From: UQRS01 sp964481575
GTDB lineage: Bacteria > Bacillota > Clostridia > Oscillospirales > Acutalibacteraceae
Length of the DNA: 64,000 nt
Direction: 5' to 3'
Assembly (NCBI GenBank): GCA_964481575.1
Contig: CAYZTR010000004.1
Coordinates: 21,456 to 85,455 of the forward strand
Of the stretch, positions 27,579 through 35,753 are shown in pieces. Below the pieces are notes generated by a model, which had not been told where the DNA came from, searched no databases, and saw nothing but the letters and a program-made list of their open reading frames with translations. A program made the translations under genes and the position numbers. Every line of letters starts with the position of its first letter. Positions within the stretch are counted from its first letter, which is position 1.

Positions 27579-28460
27579 TCAGGCAATCTCTGGCCTTTTC
27601 CGGCGAAGGAAGGACAGCTTTGTCTCTGAAATGACCACCGCCAGCAAAATCAAAGCAAACCCCAAATACATCCGCAAAGTGGGACGTTCCCCGTAAAAAG
27701 CCAGGGAAAAGGCCACGCCAAACACCGATTCCAGTGAAAGAATCAGGGAAGCGGAGGAGGGATCGGTATATTTTTGGCCGAAAGACTGGAGCAGCAGAGC
27801 CAAACCACTGCAAATGAAAGATAGATACAGCAGCGTCCCCCACATATCCCCTGAAATAGGCGGCTGGGTCTCCAACAGTAGAGAAGAAATCCAGCACAAG
27901 GCTCCGGCCGTTACGAATTCTACCAGAGTCAGCAGTACTGGATCCTTTCCCCCGGTGAACCGGGCCATAAACACCATCTGAAAGGCATAAAACAATCCGC
28001 CCAGCAGGGTCAGGGTATCCCCCAACCCCATGGTAAACCGCTGGGTTAAGGAAACTAAGCCGATGCCGACAATACAGCACAGTGCCGCCATCACATGGTA
28101 CCGATCTGGCCGGCGGCGATCCACCACCCAGGAAAGGAAGGGGACCAACACACAGTATACCGCCGTTAAAAAAGCGTTTTTTCCCGGCGTTGTACCGGTA
28201 ATACCAACCGTCTGAAAAGCGTAAGCCAGGAAGAGGAAGACTCCCAGAAGAAAACCGTGCAACAAATACGCCCGGTTCCACAATCGGTATTTCGGCCCAG
28301 CCAGTAGCGCCAGCGCCAGGGTCCCAAGGGAAAACCGTACCGCCAATAAATACATGGGAGGTAGCAGTTCCACCGTCTCCTTCATGACAAAAAAGGAGCT
28401 TCCCCAAATCAGAGTGGCAAATAAAAGGGCCAGCTTCGCCCAAAGACTTTTATATTTCAT
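27579..28460 (-). CDS. EamA/DMT-family transporter
   Basis: 293 residues with ten hydrophobic segments arranged as two EamA repeats. The family opening is ALLFATLIWGSSFFVMK, and the repeat boundary is near residue 150. It is a drug/metabolite exporter of unknown substrate. It lies 8 nt after the CinA-like tail-anchored gene and 20 nt before mutY, so it is probably co-transcribed. The ribosome site is weak (AGAGA), which suggests translational coupling. Confidence 0.9.
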   Translation of the reverse strand: MKYKSLWAKLALLFATLIWGSSFFVMKETVELLPPMYLLAVRFSLGTLALALLAGPKYRLWNRAYLLHGFLLGVFLFLAYAFQTVGITGTTPGKNAFLTAVYCVLVPFLSWVVDRRRPDRYHVMAALCCIVGIGLVSLTQRFTMGLGDTLTLLGGLFYAFQMVFMARFTGGKDPVLLTLVEFVTAGALCWISSLLLETQPPISGDMWGTLLYLSFICSGLALLLQSFGQKYTDPSSASLILSLESVFGVAFSLAFYGERPTLRMYLGFALILLAVVISETKLSFLRRKRPEIA

Positions 28461-28468
28461 TCTCTTTT

Positions 28469-30235
28469 TTATAACAAGGAAGAAGCGCCAAGGTCAGAGA
28501 GCAAAGCGGCCATTGTGGCCTGCGCCTGAAAGCTACCCTTTGCAAACAAATGATATCCCATGAAAAGGAGAAACGCCAGCAAGATTACCGTAATCACCGC
28601 CATCAGAATTTTCACAACCAAACCGACCTTGCGGGGAGAACCAGGCTGTTCCTCAAAGGTCAGTGGTTCCTCCGGTATTTCCTGGATCGGTTGGACACGA
28701 ATGGTATCGCCCTTTTTCGGCTCTTGAAATTTATGTATCGGCTGAGCGGCCGGCCCAGTGGGCGTAGGCAACTCCACCGGAACAGGCGCAGCCGGTACCT
28801 CCGGTGTCGGCAATTCCACCGGCGCAGGTTGAGCTGGTGCAGTGGGAGTGGGCAACTCTACCGGTGCAGGTGTAGCCGGTACCTCTGGCGTGGGTAATTC
28901 CACCGGCACAGGCACGGTGGGCACAGTAGGGCCAGGCGTTTCCGCCGAATCAGGTGTGGTCGGCGCGGCTGTCCCGCGCACCTTTGCTTGCAACCCAGAG
29001 AAAGACCGGGCATTTGTATCGGTTTCACCCTGCAATTGGTGATCCGGCAGCGCAGGCGAATCTGCCGGAGTGGTTACAGAGGCGGCAAACTGTTCTTTGC
29101 CCGGGGCGACCGCCCGGTCAAACGGCGTGGACTGCTGCTCACTGGCAAAAGAAGCACCGGCTCCCACATTGAGACGATTCAAACGGGTAGCAGGCAAAGG
29201 ATTTTCTGCCCGCTCCGCAGCTTTGGCGGCCATACGCTGTTCCCGGTTGGAAAGCTGCGCTATGGTAGACAAATCCTTGACCTTATCATCGCGCCCATTG
29301 GCATAATTCGTATTTGCTTCGACCGCCACCAGTCGTAAACTGGGCAGCCCTTTCCCCTTACGCCCGGTCGGTTTCTCTTCCGATCGCAATACCACATGCT
29401 CCATGGGAACAGAAACTGGCGACACTGGGGTCCGTGCCAAAGACAGATCCGGAAGTGCCGTTTCTGCTCTGGACGCCGATGGCTTCACCTTCCGGGAAGG
29501 TGAAGGTTGTTTATCAAATACCGGGACCGCCTGGGAAGTCGATCGTTTCTGGTCAGAAGCTGAGGCAACCGGTATCACTTCCGGAGTAGGGGCAGGGGGA
29601 AGCTGGGTTGGCGCAGTATCCGTCCCGGCACTGCCAGTTTTCAGAAAAGCATCCAGCCGCTCCTTACCGGAGAGCAGCTGTTCTGCCGGAACCGACTGCT
29701 CCGGCGCAACGGACAGTTTCGCAGGCTGCACGGACTGCTCCGGCACAGGCGATGTTTCGGCGGGTGTCTGTTTCGGCACATGCTGCTGCACCATATAAGG
29801 GATAATATAATTCGTAATGAGCTTTTGCCGGCAGGCACGATCTTCATCCATAAATACGATCATCTGAGGACCAGCGGAAATGGAGGCCCCCACAATTTTA
29901 TCATCCACCACAAAGGGAGTTGCACCGGTAGGTAACAGGGCAGTACGAACACCCCCACCGGTTTCCAAACCGATCTTCTGGCAGGTCAAACCCACAGCCT
30001 TAGACACCAAAGCAGGCAAATACCGCTTGGTATGCCAGCCGCCTAAAATCAAAATAGTTTCACTGCGGCCTACAGCCCGATTCAGCTTCTGCAAAATCTC
30101 CTTCGTCGGGGCATCCTCCGTCATAGTCTGGGACAGCAGACGGACGTTATAATAATCCTGATACAAGGCAGTCTCCAGAGCCCAATCGGCCGGTACGCCA
30201 TAATACAAAATATCCAGGCGGATTTCCAAGCTCAT
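28469..30235 (-). CDS. Tail-anchored protein with a divergent CinA/MoaB-like domain and Pro-rich repeats
   Basis: 588 residues, not in a family I know by name. Residues 1-150 run parallel to the N-terminal domain of the CinA in the next gene: SRSET-ILILGG here aligns with ERSNLVILTGG there, ALLPTGATP with ALVPQGAQV, and a final PYM/PIL segment follows. The CinA substrate loop GLGPTKDD is not retained, so catalysis is unlikely. Residues 151-535 are low-complexity (Pro, Ala, Glu, Thr, Ser) with four PVELPTP units at 14-residue spacing. Residues 537-563 form one helix preceded by PRKVG, followed by about 25 residues. Positive-inside suggests a cytoplasmic head and an external short tail. The start at 30235 is supported by AAGGAG. 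It is 21 nt downstream of cinA::srtB. Confidence 0.75.
   Translation of the reverse strand: MSLEIRLDILYYGVPADWALETALYQDYYNVRLLSQTMTEDAPTKEILQKLNRAVGRSETILILGGWHTKRYLPALVSKAVGLTCQKIGLETGGGVRTALLPTGATPFVVDDKIVGASISAGPQMIVFMDEDRACRQKLITNYIIPYMVQQHVPKQTPAETSPVPEQSVQPAKLSVAPEQSVPAEQLLSGKERLDAFLKTGSAGTDTAPTQLPPAPTPEVIPVASASDQKRSTSQAVPVFDKQPSPSRKVKPSASRAETALPDLSLARTPVSPVSVPMEHVVLRSEEKPTGRKGKGLPSLRLVAVEANTNYANGRDDKVKDLSTIAQLSNREQRMAAKAAERAENPLPATRLNRLNVGAGASFASEQQSTPFDRAVAPGKEQFAASVTTPADSPALPDHQLQGETDTNARSFSGLQAKVRGTAAPTTPDSAETPGPTVPTVPVPVELPTPEVPATPAPVELPTPTAPAQPAPVELPTPEVPAAPVPVELPTPTGPAAQPIHKFQEPKKGDTIRVQPIQEIPEEPLTFEEQPGSPRKVGLVVKILMAVITVILLAFLLFMGYHLFAKGSFQAQATMAALLSDLGASSLL
28760..28912 (-). 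repeat. In-frame tandem repeat encoding PVELPTP units
   Basis: Four copies of a 42-nt (14-codon) unit, alternating PVELPTPEVPA and PVELPTPTxPA types, inside the disordered region of the tail-anchored protein. Prone to copy-number change by slippage. Confidence 0.85.
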
Positions 30236-30256
30236 AATACGAACTCCTTTCAAATA

Positions 30257-32701
30257 TCACTGGGTCGTGTTGAATATTTCATCATCAATGGCAGTGTCCG
30301 GCTTACTGCCGCCCCGGCTTCGATACCAGGCGGCCGGATATTCCGGCTGGGGATTCACCGTTGCGGCATCAACCTGCACCGTGGGATCCTCTCCGTCCCG
30401 CACTTTGCGGGCCATCACCACCAGACGGGCATCGTTAAAATCATAGGCACAGGTGGACAACGTAAGGATCTGATCTCCCGCCTGAATATCCACCGGCGTA
30501 TTCAGCAAAGAACGAACCTGACAAGCCTGGATCCAGCGGAGAAACAGGGCAGAATCGGCAAAGTCGGTAAAGCGATAATTAAAAATGTAGCCGTCGTCAT
30601 CCGCCGCCTGAGCATTGGCCAGGAACACTGCGAAAATCTTGTAGGTACCGCGGCGGTACATGGTATCAAAGGTCAGGGTAGGATGGGTCTGGTAATAACT
30701 TAAATCCCGATAATACCGCAGATCGTGAAACATGGTGCCATTGGCCATATTGTGGCCGTAAAGAATGACATTCTGGCTGTTCCCCCACTCGCTAAGCCAG
30801 TTCTCAGTATCCATAAAAACAGTGCCGGCCTTGGCATACTGCTCATCCAGGCCCTTGTAAAGATAATAGTCATTGCGCTCCTGAGCGGTATCTCCCTTGG
30901 TGGTGTTGTGCACCACAGCATAATCCACACGGGTATCGGCAATGGTGAGCCAACCCACAATATCAGAGTTCACCTGCTGCTGCAGGTCAGTGAACCGAGC
31001 CAACATCTCGGCATCAACATCCGGTTGGGGCTCCACAGAAGCAACCACGGAGCTGCTTTCCGAAGGCTGCTGCCCCTGGCCGGACATCCAGCCAGACAGG
31101 AAATATACTGCTAAATAAACAACAGCAAGAGCCGCTACCCCAATTGCCACCCAACAAAGGATCTTCCGTAAACGTCGGCCGGTCGACTCTCCCTGTTCCA
31201 GCAGCAGTCGGTGGCTTTTGTGCCGCCGCTGCTTCCGGGAAACAGAATGAACCACAGTCCCATCCTCCTGGGAAAGCGCGGTTTCCTTCTCAGTTTCCTG
31301 CTGCACAGGCAACCCATTTTCCTGTACAAGCGCCGCATCCTCCTGTACATCAGTATCCGTTACCGACCCGGTTTCTAAAGAAGGTTCCTCCACCAGCAAA
31401 GGCGGGATCTGAGGATAGGCATCCGCCTCGTAAATACGATCCATATCCACCCCATCGGCAAGGGAGGTTTCCAAATATCGGATGGCCAGATGCAGCACCG
31501 ATTTGGCTGCCAGCTCCCGGATTTTCTCCCGGGGTTCCGCCTTACCGTGAGATAGCATCAACCGCCGGACATAGGCCTTTTTCCCATCGCACAGTCCGAT
31601 ATACACCAGCCCCACCGGCTTCCCCTCAGAAGGATCGGGACCAGCCACACCGGTAATGGAAAGGCCCATATCTGCCCCACTTTTCTCCCGGATCCCGGCA
31701 GCCATTCCGGCGGCAGTCTGGGGGCTGACGGCGCCAAAGGTATCCAACACTTCTGTGGGGACGCCCAGTTCCTGGGCCTTGACCTCATTGGCATAGGATA
31801 CCACGCCCATATGAAATACGCTGGAGGTGCCGGGCACCTCTGTAATCTTCTTAGCCGTCAGTCCGGCGGTGCAGGATTCGGCAGTGGCCACTGTCTTTTG
31901 GACCTGCTTCAGTAAAGCTACCAGCTTATGCTGCAGATCCGGTACATCCACACCGTAGATATACGATCCGATCCGGGCCTGAATTTCCTGCAATATCGGC
32001 TCACAAAGTTCCTCGGCCTGCTGCTCACTGGCAGCGGAAGCGGTAACCCGCACCTCCACCTCGCCGGTTTTGGCATAAGTGGCTACTGTGGGATTTTCTC
32101 CGTCCAGCAGGTCAGAAAGGGCCTCGGCCGTGGCCGATTCCCCCAAGCCGAACACCCGCACCACATGGGAACGAATGGTTCCGCCTGTCTTTTGCTCCAG
32201 GATGGGTTTGACCCGCTCCAGAAACATGGGCTTTAATTCCTCCGGCGGTCCGGGCAGCAGAAACAAATCCTTCCCCTCCTGCTGAATCCAAAGCCCCGGC
32301 GCCGTTCCCCAGTCATTACGCAGCACCTGGGCACCTTGGGGCACCAGCGCCTGCTTTTTGTTGGTTTCAGGCATTTCCCGGCCAGTCCGGGCAAAAAAGG
32401 CCCGGATATCTGCCAGAACGTCTGCATCTTCCTGCAAAGGGAGATGCAAAACCTCCGCCACTGTTTCTTTGGTCAAATCATCCTTGGTAGGACCAAGGCC
32501 ACCGGTCAAAATGACCAGATTGCTGCGCTCCAAAGCCTCCTCCAGTGCATCCCGCAGTCGGGACACATTGTCCCCCACCGTCACCTGGCGATACAGGTTA
32601 ATTCGGAGAACCGCCAGCTCTTCTGACAGGAAGCGAGCGTCGGTATTCAAAATATTTCCTAATAACAACTCAGTTCCGACACAAATAATTTCGCCGTTCA
32701 T
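30257..32701 (-). CDS. CinA fused to a membrane-anchored class B sortase
   Basis: One uninterrupted 814-codon frame. Residues 1-170 are the CinA molybdopterin-binding-fold domain (GTELLLG, GGLGPTKDD, LLPGPPEEL). Residues about 255-412 are the NMN/pyrazinamide amidohydrolase-type CinA C-terminal domain (ATAESCTAGL, SITGVAGPD, VGLVYIGL). Residues 413-512 are a polar linker ending in basic GRRLRK. Residues 513-536 are one helix. Residues 578-768 are a class B sortase with His650 (YGHN), Cys751 (LSTCAYDF) and Arg759. The topology fits: CinA inside, sortase outside. CinA alone is ~415 residues and sortase B ~230, so both are full length. AGGAGGAAGGTC precedes ATG 32701. Sorting substrates are not visible in the window. 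An internal ATG at 31444 could give a free sortase. Confidence 0.88.
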   Translation of the reverse strand: MNGEIICVGTELLLGNILNTDARFLSEELAVLRINLYRQVTVGDNVSRLRDALEEALERSNLVILTGGLGPTKDDLTKETVAEVLHLPLQEDADVLADIRAFFARTGREMPETNKKQALVPQGAQVLRNDWGTAPGLWIQQEGKDLFLLPGPPEELKPMFLERVKPILEQKTGGTIRSHVVRVFGLGESATAEALSDLLDGENPTVATYAKTGEVEVRVTASAASEQQAEELCEPILQEIQARIGSYIYGVDVPDLQHKLVALLKQVQKTVATAESCTAGLTAKKITEVPGTSSVFHMGVVSYANEVKAQELGVPTEVLDTFGAVSPQTAAGMAAGIREKSGADMGLSITGVAGPDPSEGKPVGLVYIGLCDGKKAYVRRLMLSHGKAEPREKIRELAAKSVLHLAIRYLETSLADGVDMDRIYEADAYPQIPPLLVEEPSLETGSVTDTDVQEDAALVQENGLPVQQETEKETALSQEDGTVVHSVSRKQRRHKSHRLLLEQGESTGRRLRKILCWVAIGVAALAVVYLAVYFLSGWMSGQGQQPSESSSVVASVEPQPDVDAEMLARFTDLQQQVNSDIVGWLTIADTRVDYAVVHNTTKGDTAQERNDYYLYKGLDEQYAKAGTVFMDTENWLSEWGNSQNVILYGHNMANGTMFHDLRYYRDLSYYQTHPTLTFDTMYRRGTYKIFAVFLANAQAADDDGYIFNYRFTDFADSALFLRWIQACQVRSLLNTPVDIQAGDQILTLSTCAYDFNDARLVVMARKVRDGEDPTVQVDAATVNPQPEYPAAWYRSRGGSKPDTAIDDEIFNTTQ

Positions 32702-32741
32702 GACCTTCCTCCTTTTGGCTGTAACCCATAGGCCGCTCCCA

Positions 32742-33914
32742 TCAGGGGGCGATATAGGACACCCGCACACCTTCTATAGCGCGCCGGATCAATCCTTCCG
32801 CATCCAAGGAAGTCTCCGCCTCCTCCACCCGTTCCAGCTGGGGTCTGGTTTTGGGGTGCTTGGGGGTAAAGACAGTGCAGCAATCCTCGTAGGGCAGGGT
32901 GGACAATTCAAAGGTGTCAATCTTCCGGGAAATCCGGATGATCTCCTCTTTATCCATGCCAATCAGGGGCCGCAGGGTGGGCATGGTAACCACCGCATCG
33001 GTCACAGCCAGGGCGTGCAGCGTCTGGCTGGCCACCTGCCCCACGCTCTCGCCGGTAATCAATGCCAAAGAATTACGCTGCCGGGCAAGCTGCTCCGCAA
33101 TTTTCATCATAAAACGCCGCATAATCAGGGTAAAGTAATCCTCCGGACAATGATCCCGGATGGCCTCCTGAATCTCGGTAAAGGGAACAATTTCCAGCCG
33201 GATGGTGCCGCTGTACTCGGCCACCTTCCCCAGCAGATCAATCACCTTTTGCTCCGCCCGCTGGCTGGTATAGGGCGGGCTGGCGAAATGCACGGCATTC
33301 AGCTCCAACCCCCGCTTGGCCAGCATCCAAGCCGCTACAGGACTGTCAATACCGCCGGAAATCAAAACGGTGGCGCGGCCGCCGCTGCCCACCGGCATAC
33401 CGCCGGCGCCGGTGATCTGCCCGGCGTGGATGTAGGCACCGTAATCCCGCACCTCCACCATGACCACCACATCGGGAAGATGCACATCCACCCGCAGGTG
33501 CGGGAATTTGGACAGTAAATACCCCCCCACTTCGGAACAAATTTCCGGAGATTTGTAGGGAAATTGCTTGTCCGCCCGGCGGGCCTCCACCTTGAAGGTG
33601 GAAATCGACTCCATGGTCTCTTTTAGATATTCCCCGGCAACCGCCTTGATATCCTGAAGATCCTTCTCCGCCACGGCCGCCCGGGTAAAAGCAGCAATAC
33701 CAAACACCTTGGACAGACGGCGAACCGCCTCCTCAAAGTCAAAATCCTCCCCTTTTGGGACGATATACATGGTGGACTGGGCCTTTTGCATTTCCATTTC
33801 CCCGGCAGATTTTAACTGGTGCCGAATATTTTTGATCAGGCCGTCCTCAAAGGTAAAGCGGTTCAGCCCCTTCAGAGCCAATTCGCCGTTTTTAATTAAA
33901 ATAATTTCTTTCAT
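32742..33914 (-). CDS. thiI: tRNA 4-thiouridine synthase
   Basis: 390 residues, the short form without a C-terminal rhodanese domain. An N-terminal ferredoxin-like/THUMP region (to about 165) is followed by a PP-loop ATPase domain with ISGGIDSPVAAW. It transfers sulfur to U8 of tRNA and may feed thiamine thiazole synthesis. The sulfur donor is expected to be the adjacent cysteine desulfurase, whose stop lies 28 nt upstream; this pairing is standard in Firmicutes. Confidence 0.95.
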   Translation of the reverse strand: MKEIILIKNGELALKGLNRFTFEDGLIKNIRHQLKSAGEMEMQKAQSTMYIVPKGEDFDFEEAVRRLSKVFGIAAFTRAAVAEKDLQDIKAVAGEYLKETMESISTFKVEARRADKQFPYKSPEICSEVGGYLLSKFPHLRVDVHLPDVVVMVEVRDYGAYIHAGQITGAGGMPVGSGGRATVLISGGIDSPVAAWMLAKRGLELNAVHFASPPYTSQRAEQKVIDLLGKVAEYSGTIRLEIVPFTEIQEAIRDHCPEDYFTLIMRRFMMKIAEQLARQRNSLALITGESVGQVASQTLHALAVTDAVVTMPTLRPLIGMDKEEIIRISRKIDTFELSTLPYEDCCTVFTPKHPKTRPQLERVEEAETSLDAEGLIRRAIEGVRVSYIAP

Positions 33915-33942
33915 ACTGGTTCCAATCCTTTATCTAATCCGT

Positions 33943-35082
33943 TTATTTCACATGCTGCAGAGTGGCCGCCGCCTGGGTAATCCCCGCTGCCAGTCCATCC
34001 ACTTCCTCTTGGGTATTATCCCGGCAAAAGCTGATACGCAAAGCGCTATCTACCCGGCTAGTGGGCAGGCCCATAGCACGGAGCACATAGCTTCCCGCCC
34101 CCTTGGAACAGGCCGAGCCGGAGGAAACATAGATTCCCCTGGCCTCCAAAAAATGCAGCAGCGTCTCCGACCGGAGGCCGGGCACTGAAATATTGAGAAT
34201 ATAAGGCAGGGCATCCTCCGGAGAATTGATATAGCAGACCCCGGTGGCCAGCAGCTTCTCCCTGGCATAATTCCAAAGGGACTGCATTTTGGGCAGCTGG
34301 AGCTTGGGATCCGGCAGTTCCTCCAGCGCACCCAACAGCCCGGCAATGGCCGGAACCGCCTCGGTACCGGGACGGATATTCTTCTCCTGTCCGCCGCCGA
34401 ACACATGGGGGGCGATATGTACCGCCTTTCGTTTTATCAACGCCCCTACGCCCTTGGGGCCGTGAATCTTGTGGCCGCTAACCGAAAGCAAATCCGCTCC
34501 CAGCCCCTCTAGAGTAAAGGGCAGTTTCCCAAAAGCCTGCACACAGTCGCAATGTAGCAGCGCAGGGGAATTGGCCGCCGTAATGGCTGCCCGGGCTGCC
34601 TTAACCGGCTGGATAGCGCCGGTTTCGTTATTCACCAACATGAGGCTCACCAAAACAGTCTTGTCGGTAACCGCCTCTCGGATGGCCGAAACCGGAATCT
34701 TACCGTCGGCATCCGGTGCCAAACGCACCACCTGAAACCCCGCTTGCTCCAAAGCGGCAGCTGTTTCCAAAATGCTGGAATGCTCCTGGGCAGAAATCAC
34801 CACCCGGTTTCCCCGCCGTTTCAAAGCGCCGGCCGCACCAAACAAGGCCAAATTGTTGGCCTCGGTACCTCCGGAAGTAAAAAACACCTCGTCCGGACGG
34901 CAGGCCACCTGCCGAGCCACCCGCTTACGGCAATCCTCCAGCAACAGCTGGGCCGATAGGCCGAAATCATACAGGGAGGAAGGATTGCCCCAGGTTTCCG
35001 TCAAAGCCTGGGTCATACGCTCCACAGCATGCCGGCAAGGCCTGGTGGTGGCGCTGTTATCGAAATAAGCCGTCATTTGCAC
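33943..35082 (-). CDS. Cysteine desulfurase (NifS/IscS-like)
   Basis: 379 residues, PLP-dependent, producing persulfide sulfur from cysteine. Motifs: YFDNSATT at the N-terminus, TSGGTEANN, the PLP lysine in SVSGHKIHGPKG, and the persulfide Cys in SSGSACSKG near the C-terminus. GTG at 35082 has AAGGAAG at 8 nt; ATG at 35076 would also fit but has longer spacing. It is the first gene of the nifS-thiI-cinA::srtB-CinA-like-eamA-mutY run, with a promoter at 35123-35151. Confidence 0.94.
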   Translation of the reverse strand: MQMTAYFDNSATTRPCRHAVERMTQALTETWGNPSSLYDFGLSAQLLLEDCRKRVARQVACRPDEVFFTSGGTEANNLALFGAAGALKRRGNRVVISAQEHSSILETAAALEQAGFQVVRLAPDADGKIPVSAIREAVTDKTVLVSLMLVNNETGAIQPVKAARAAITAANSPALLHCDCVQAFGKLPFTLEGLGADLLSVSGHKIHGPKGVGALIKRKAVHIAPHVFGGGQEKNIRPGTEAVPAIAGLLGALEELPDPKLQLPKMQSLWNYAREKLLATGVCYINSPEDALPYILNISVPGLRSETLLHFLEARGIYVSSGSACSKGAGSYVLRAMGLPTSRVDSALRISFCRDNTQEEVDGLAAGITQAAATLQHVK

Positions 35083-35122
35083 ATCTTACACTTCCTTGAT
35101 GCCATTTGCTATACAGTTTATT

Positions 35123-35151
35123 ATTATACAACAAACTCCGCTTTCTTACAA
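35123..35151 (-). promoter_or_regulatory. Promoter of the nifS-to-mutY operon
   Basis: TTGTAA (35151-35146), 17 nt, consensus TATAAT (35128-35123) on the minus strand. It lies about 40 nt upstream of the nifS start. Confidence 0.65.
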
Positions 35152-35169
35152 CCGTTTCCCAACGGAAAA

Positions 35170-35207
35170 TCCCCGAATTCTCCAAAAAATCTTGGAGAAT
35201 TCGGGGA
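35170..35207 (-). terminator. Strong hairpin, probable terminator of the upstream RNA
   Basis: A perfect 15-bp inverted repeat (arms TCCCCGAATTCTCCA and its complement, 8-nt loop). On the minus strand it is followed by ATTTTCC. It separates the candidate structured RNA from the nifS promoter. Confidence 0.65.
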
Positions 35208-35239
35208 AGAATGGAATAAAAAGGCGACGCCGGAAAACA

Positions 35240-35402
35240 TTGCATTTTTGGGAATCCGGCACTATGGCATAGCCGGGAAGTTCGAATTTCATCTCCGTCA
35301 GCGATAGACGGGGGAAAACCGAACAGCATAAGCCCAAAGGCCCCATCTCACGCACCTCGGCGGGTCCCTTTCGTCTTGACATGCACCACAGTCAGGGTTT
35401 TC
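35240..35402 (-). ncRNA. Candidate structured non-coding RNA (possibly raiA-motif-like)
   Basis: A gene-free ~160-nt block on the minus strand between two hairpin terminators. Local stems can be drawn: AAAGG..CCC with GGG..CCTTT, CCGTC with GACGG, and CCGGC with GCCGG. Blocks such as GAGGTGCGTGAGATG and GCTATGCCATAGTG remind me of the raiA-motif RNA, but this is from memory and unchecked. A 78-codon frame crosses it without a good ribosome site or recognisable product. A clear promoter was not found. Confidence 0.4.
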
Positions 35403-35428
35403 TCCCAGCTGTAGGAAAAAGATATCCA

Positions 35429-35447
35429 TGAAACCTTACAGGTTTCA
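35429..35447 (-). terminator. Short terminator after the 87-residue membrane protein
   Basis: Perfect 8-bp palindrome arms (TGAAACCT / AGGTTTCA) with a 3-nt loop. A run of five T lies 8 nt downstream on the minus strand. Probably weak. Confidence 0.45.
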
Positions 35448-35455
35448 GTCACCAG

Positions 35456-35719
35456 CTATACCGTAGAGGAGACGGACGGCTCCTGTTGATCCCAGGGCAG
35501 CGTCCAATAAAAATCCAGCACCTGCAGCACCTTTTGGCCGTCCTCTCCTACGGTTACGGAAACCGGCTGCATGGTTCGGTCAAAACCGTTGGCCTGTACT
35601 GCTACAAACACCTCCGCAATGCCGTAAACCAGCAACACAGCGCAAAGCAATACCAAAAACACCAGACCTGCCCCGTACCAAAAGGCCCCTTTCTTTCGTT
35701 TTTTTCCGTCCTTTGCCAT
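35456..35719 (-). CDS. Small single-pass membrane protein, unknown function
   Basis: 87 residues: a Lys-rich cytoplasmic start (MAKDGKKRKKG), one helix at about residues 14-38, and an external domain of about 45 residues with alternating strands. I do not recognise a family. It lies 34 nt downstream of spoIIP and probably shares its transcript, so a sporulation-linked role is possible but not shown. Confidence 0.65.
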   Translation of the reverse strand: MAKDGKKRKKGAFWYGAGLVFLVLLCAVLLVYGIAEVFVAVQANGFDRTMQPVSVTVGEDGQKVLQVLDFYWTLPWDQQEPSVSSTV

Positions 35720-35753
35720 AACTACGTCCTTTTCCTTTCTCGGGGAGAAGTGC

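Noticed and set aside
28760..28912. CRISPR-like array
   Set aside because: The repeats are 42-nt in-frame coding units without unique spacers, part of a Pro-rich protein segment. No CRISPR array was seen anywhere in the window.
33943..35082. Thiamine or FMN riboswitch upstream of nifS-thiI
   Set aside because: The leader between promoter and start is only about 40 nt and lacks the conserved aptamer blocks.
35146..35382. 78-codon minus-strand frame starting MSRRKGPAE
   Set aside because: It runs through the terminator hairpin and the candidate RNA, lacks a ribosome site and has no domain. Treated as a by-product of a structured RNA.
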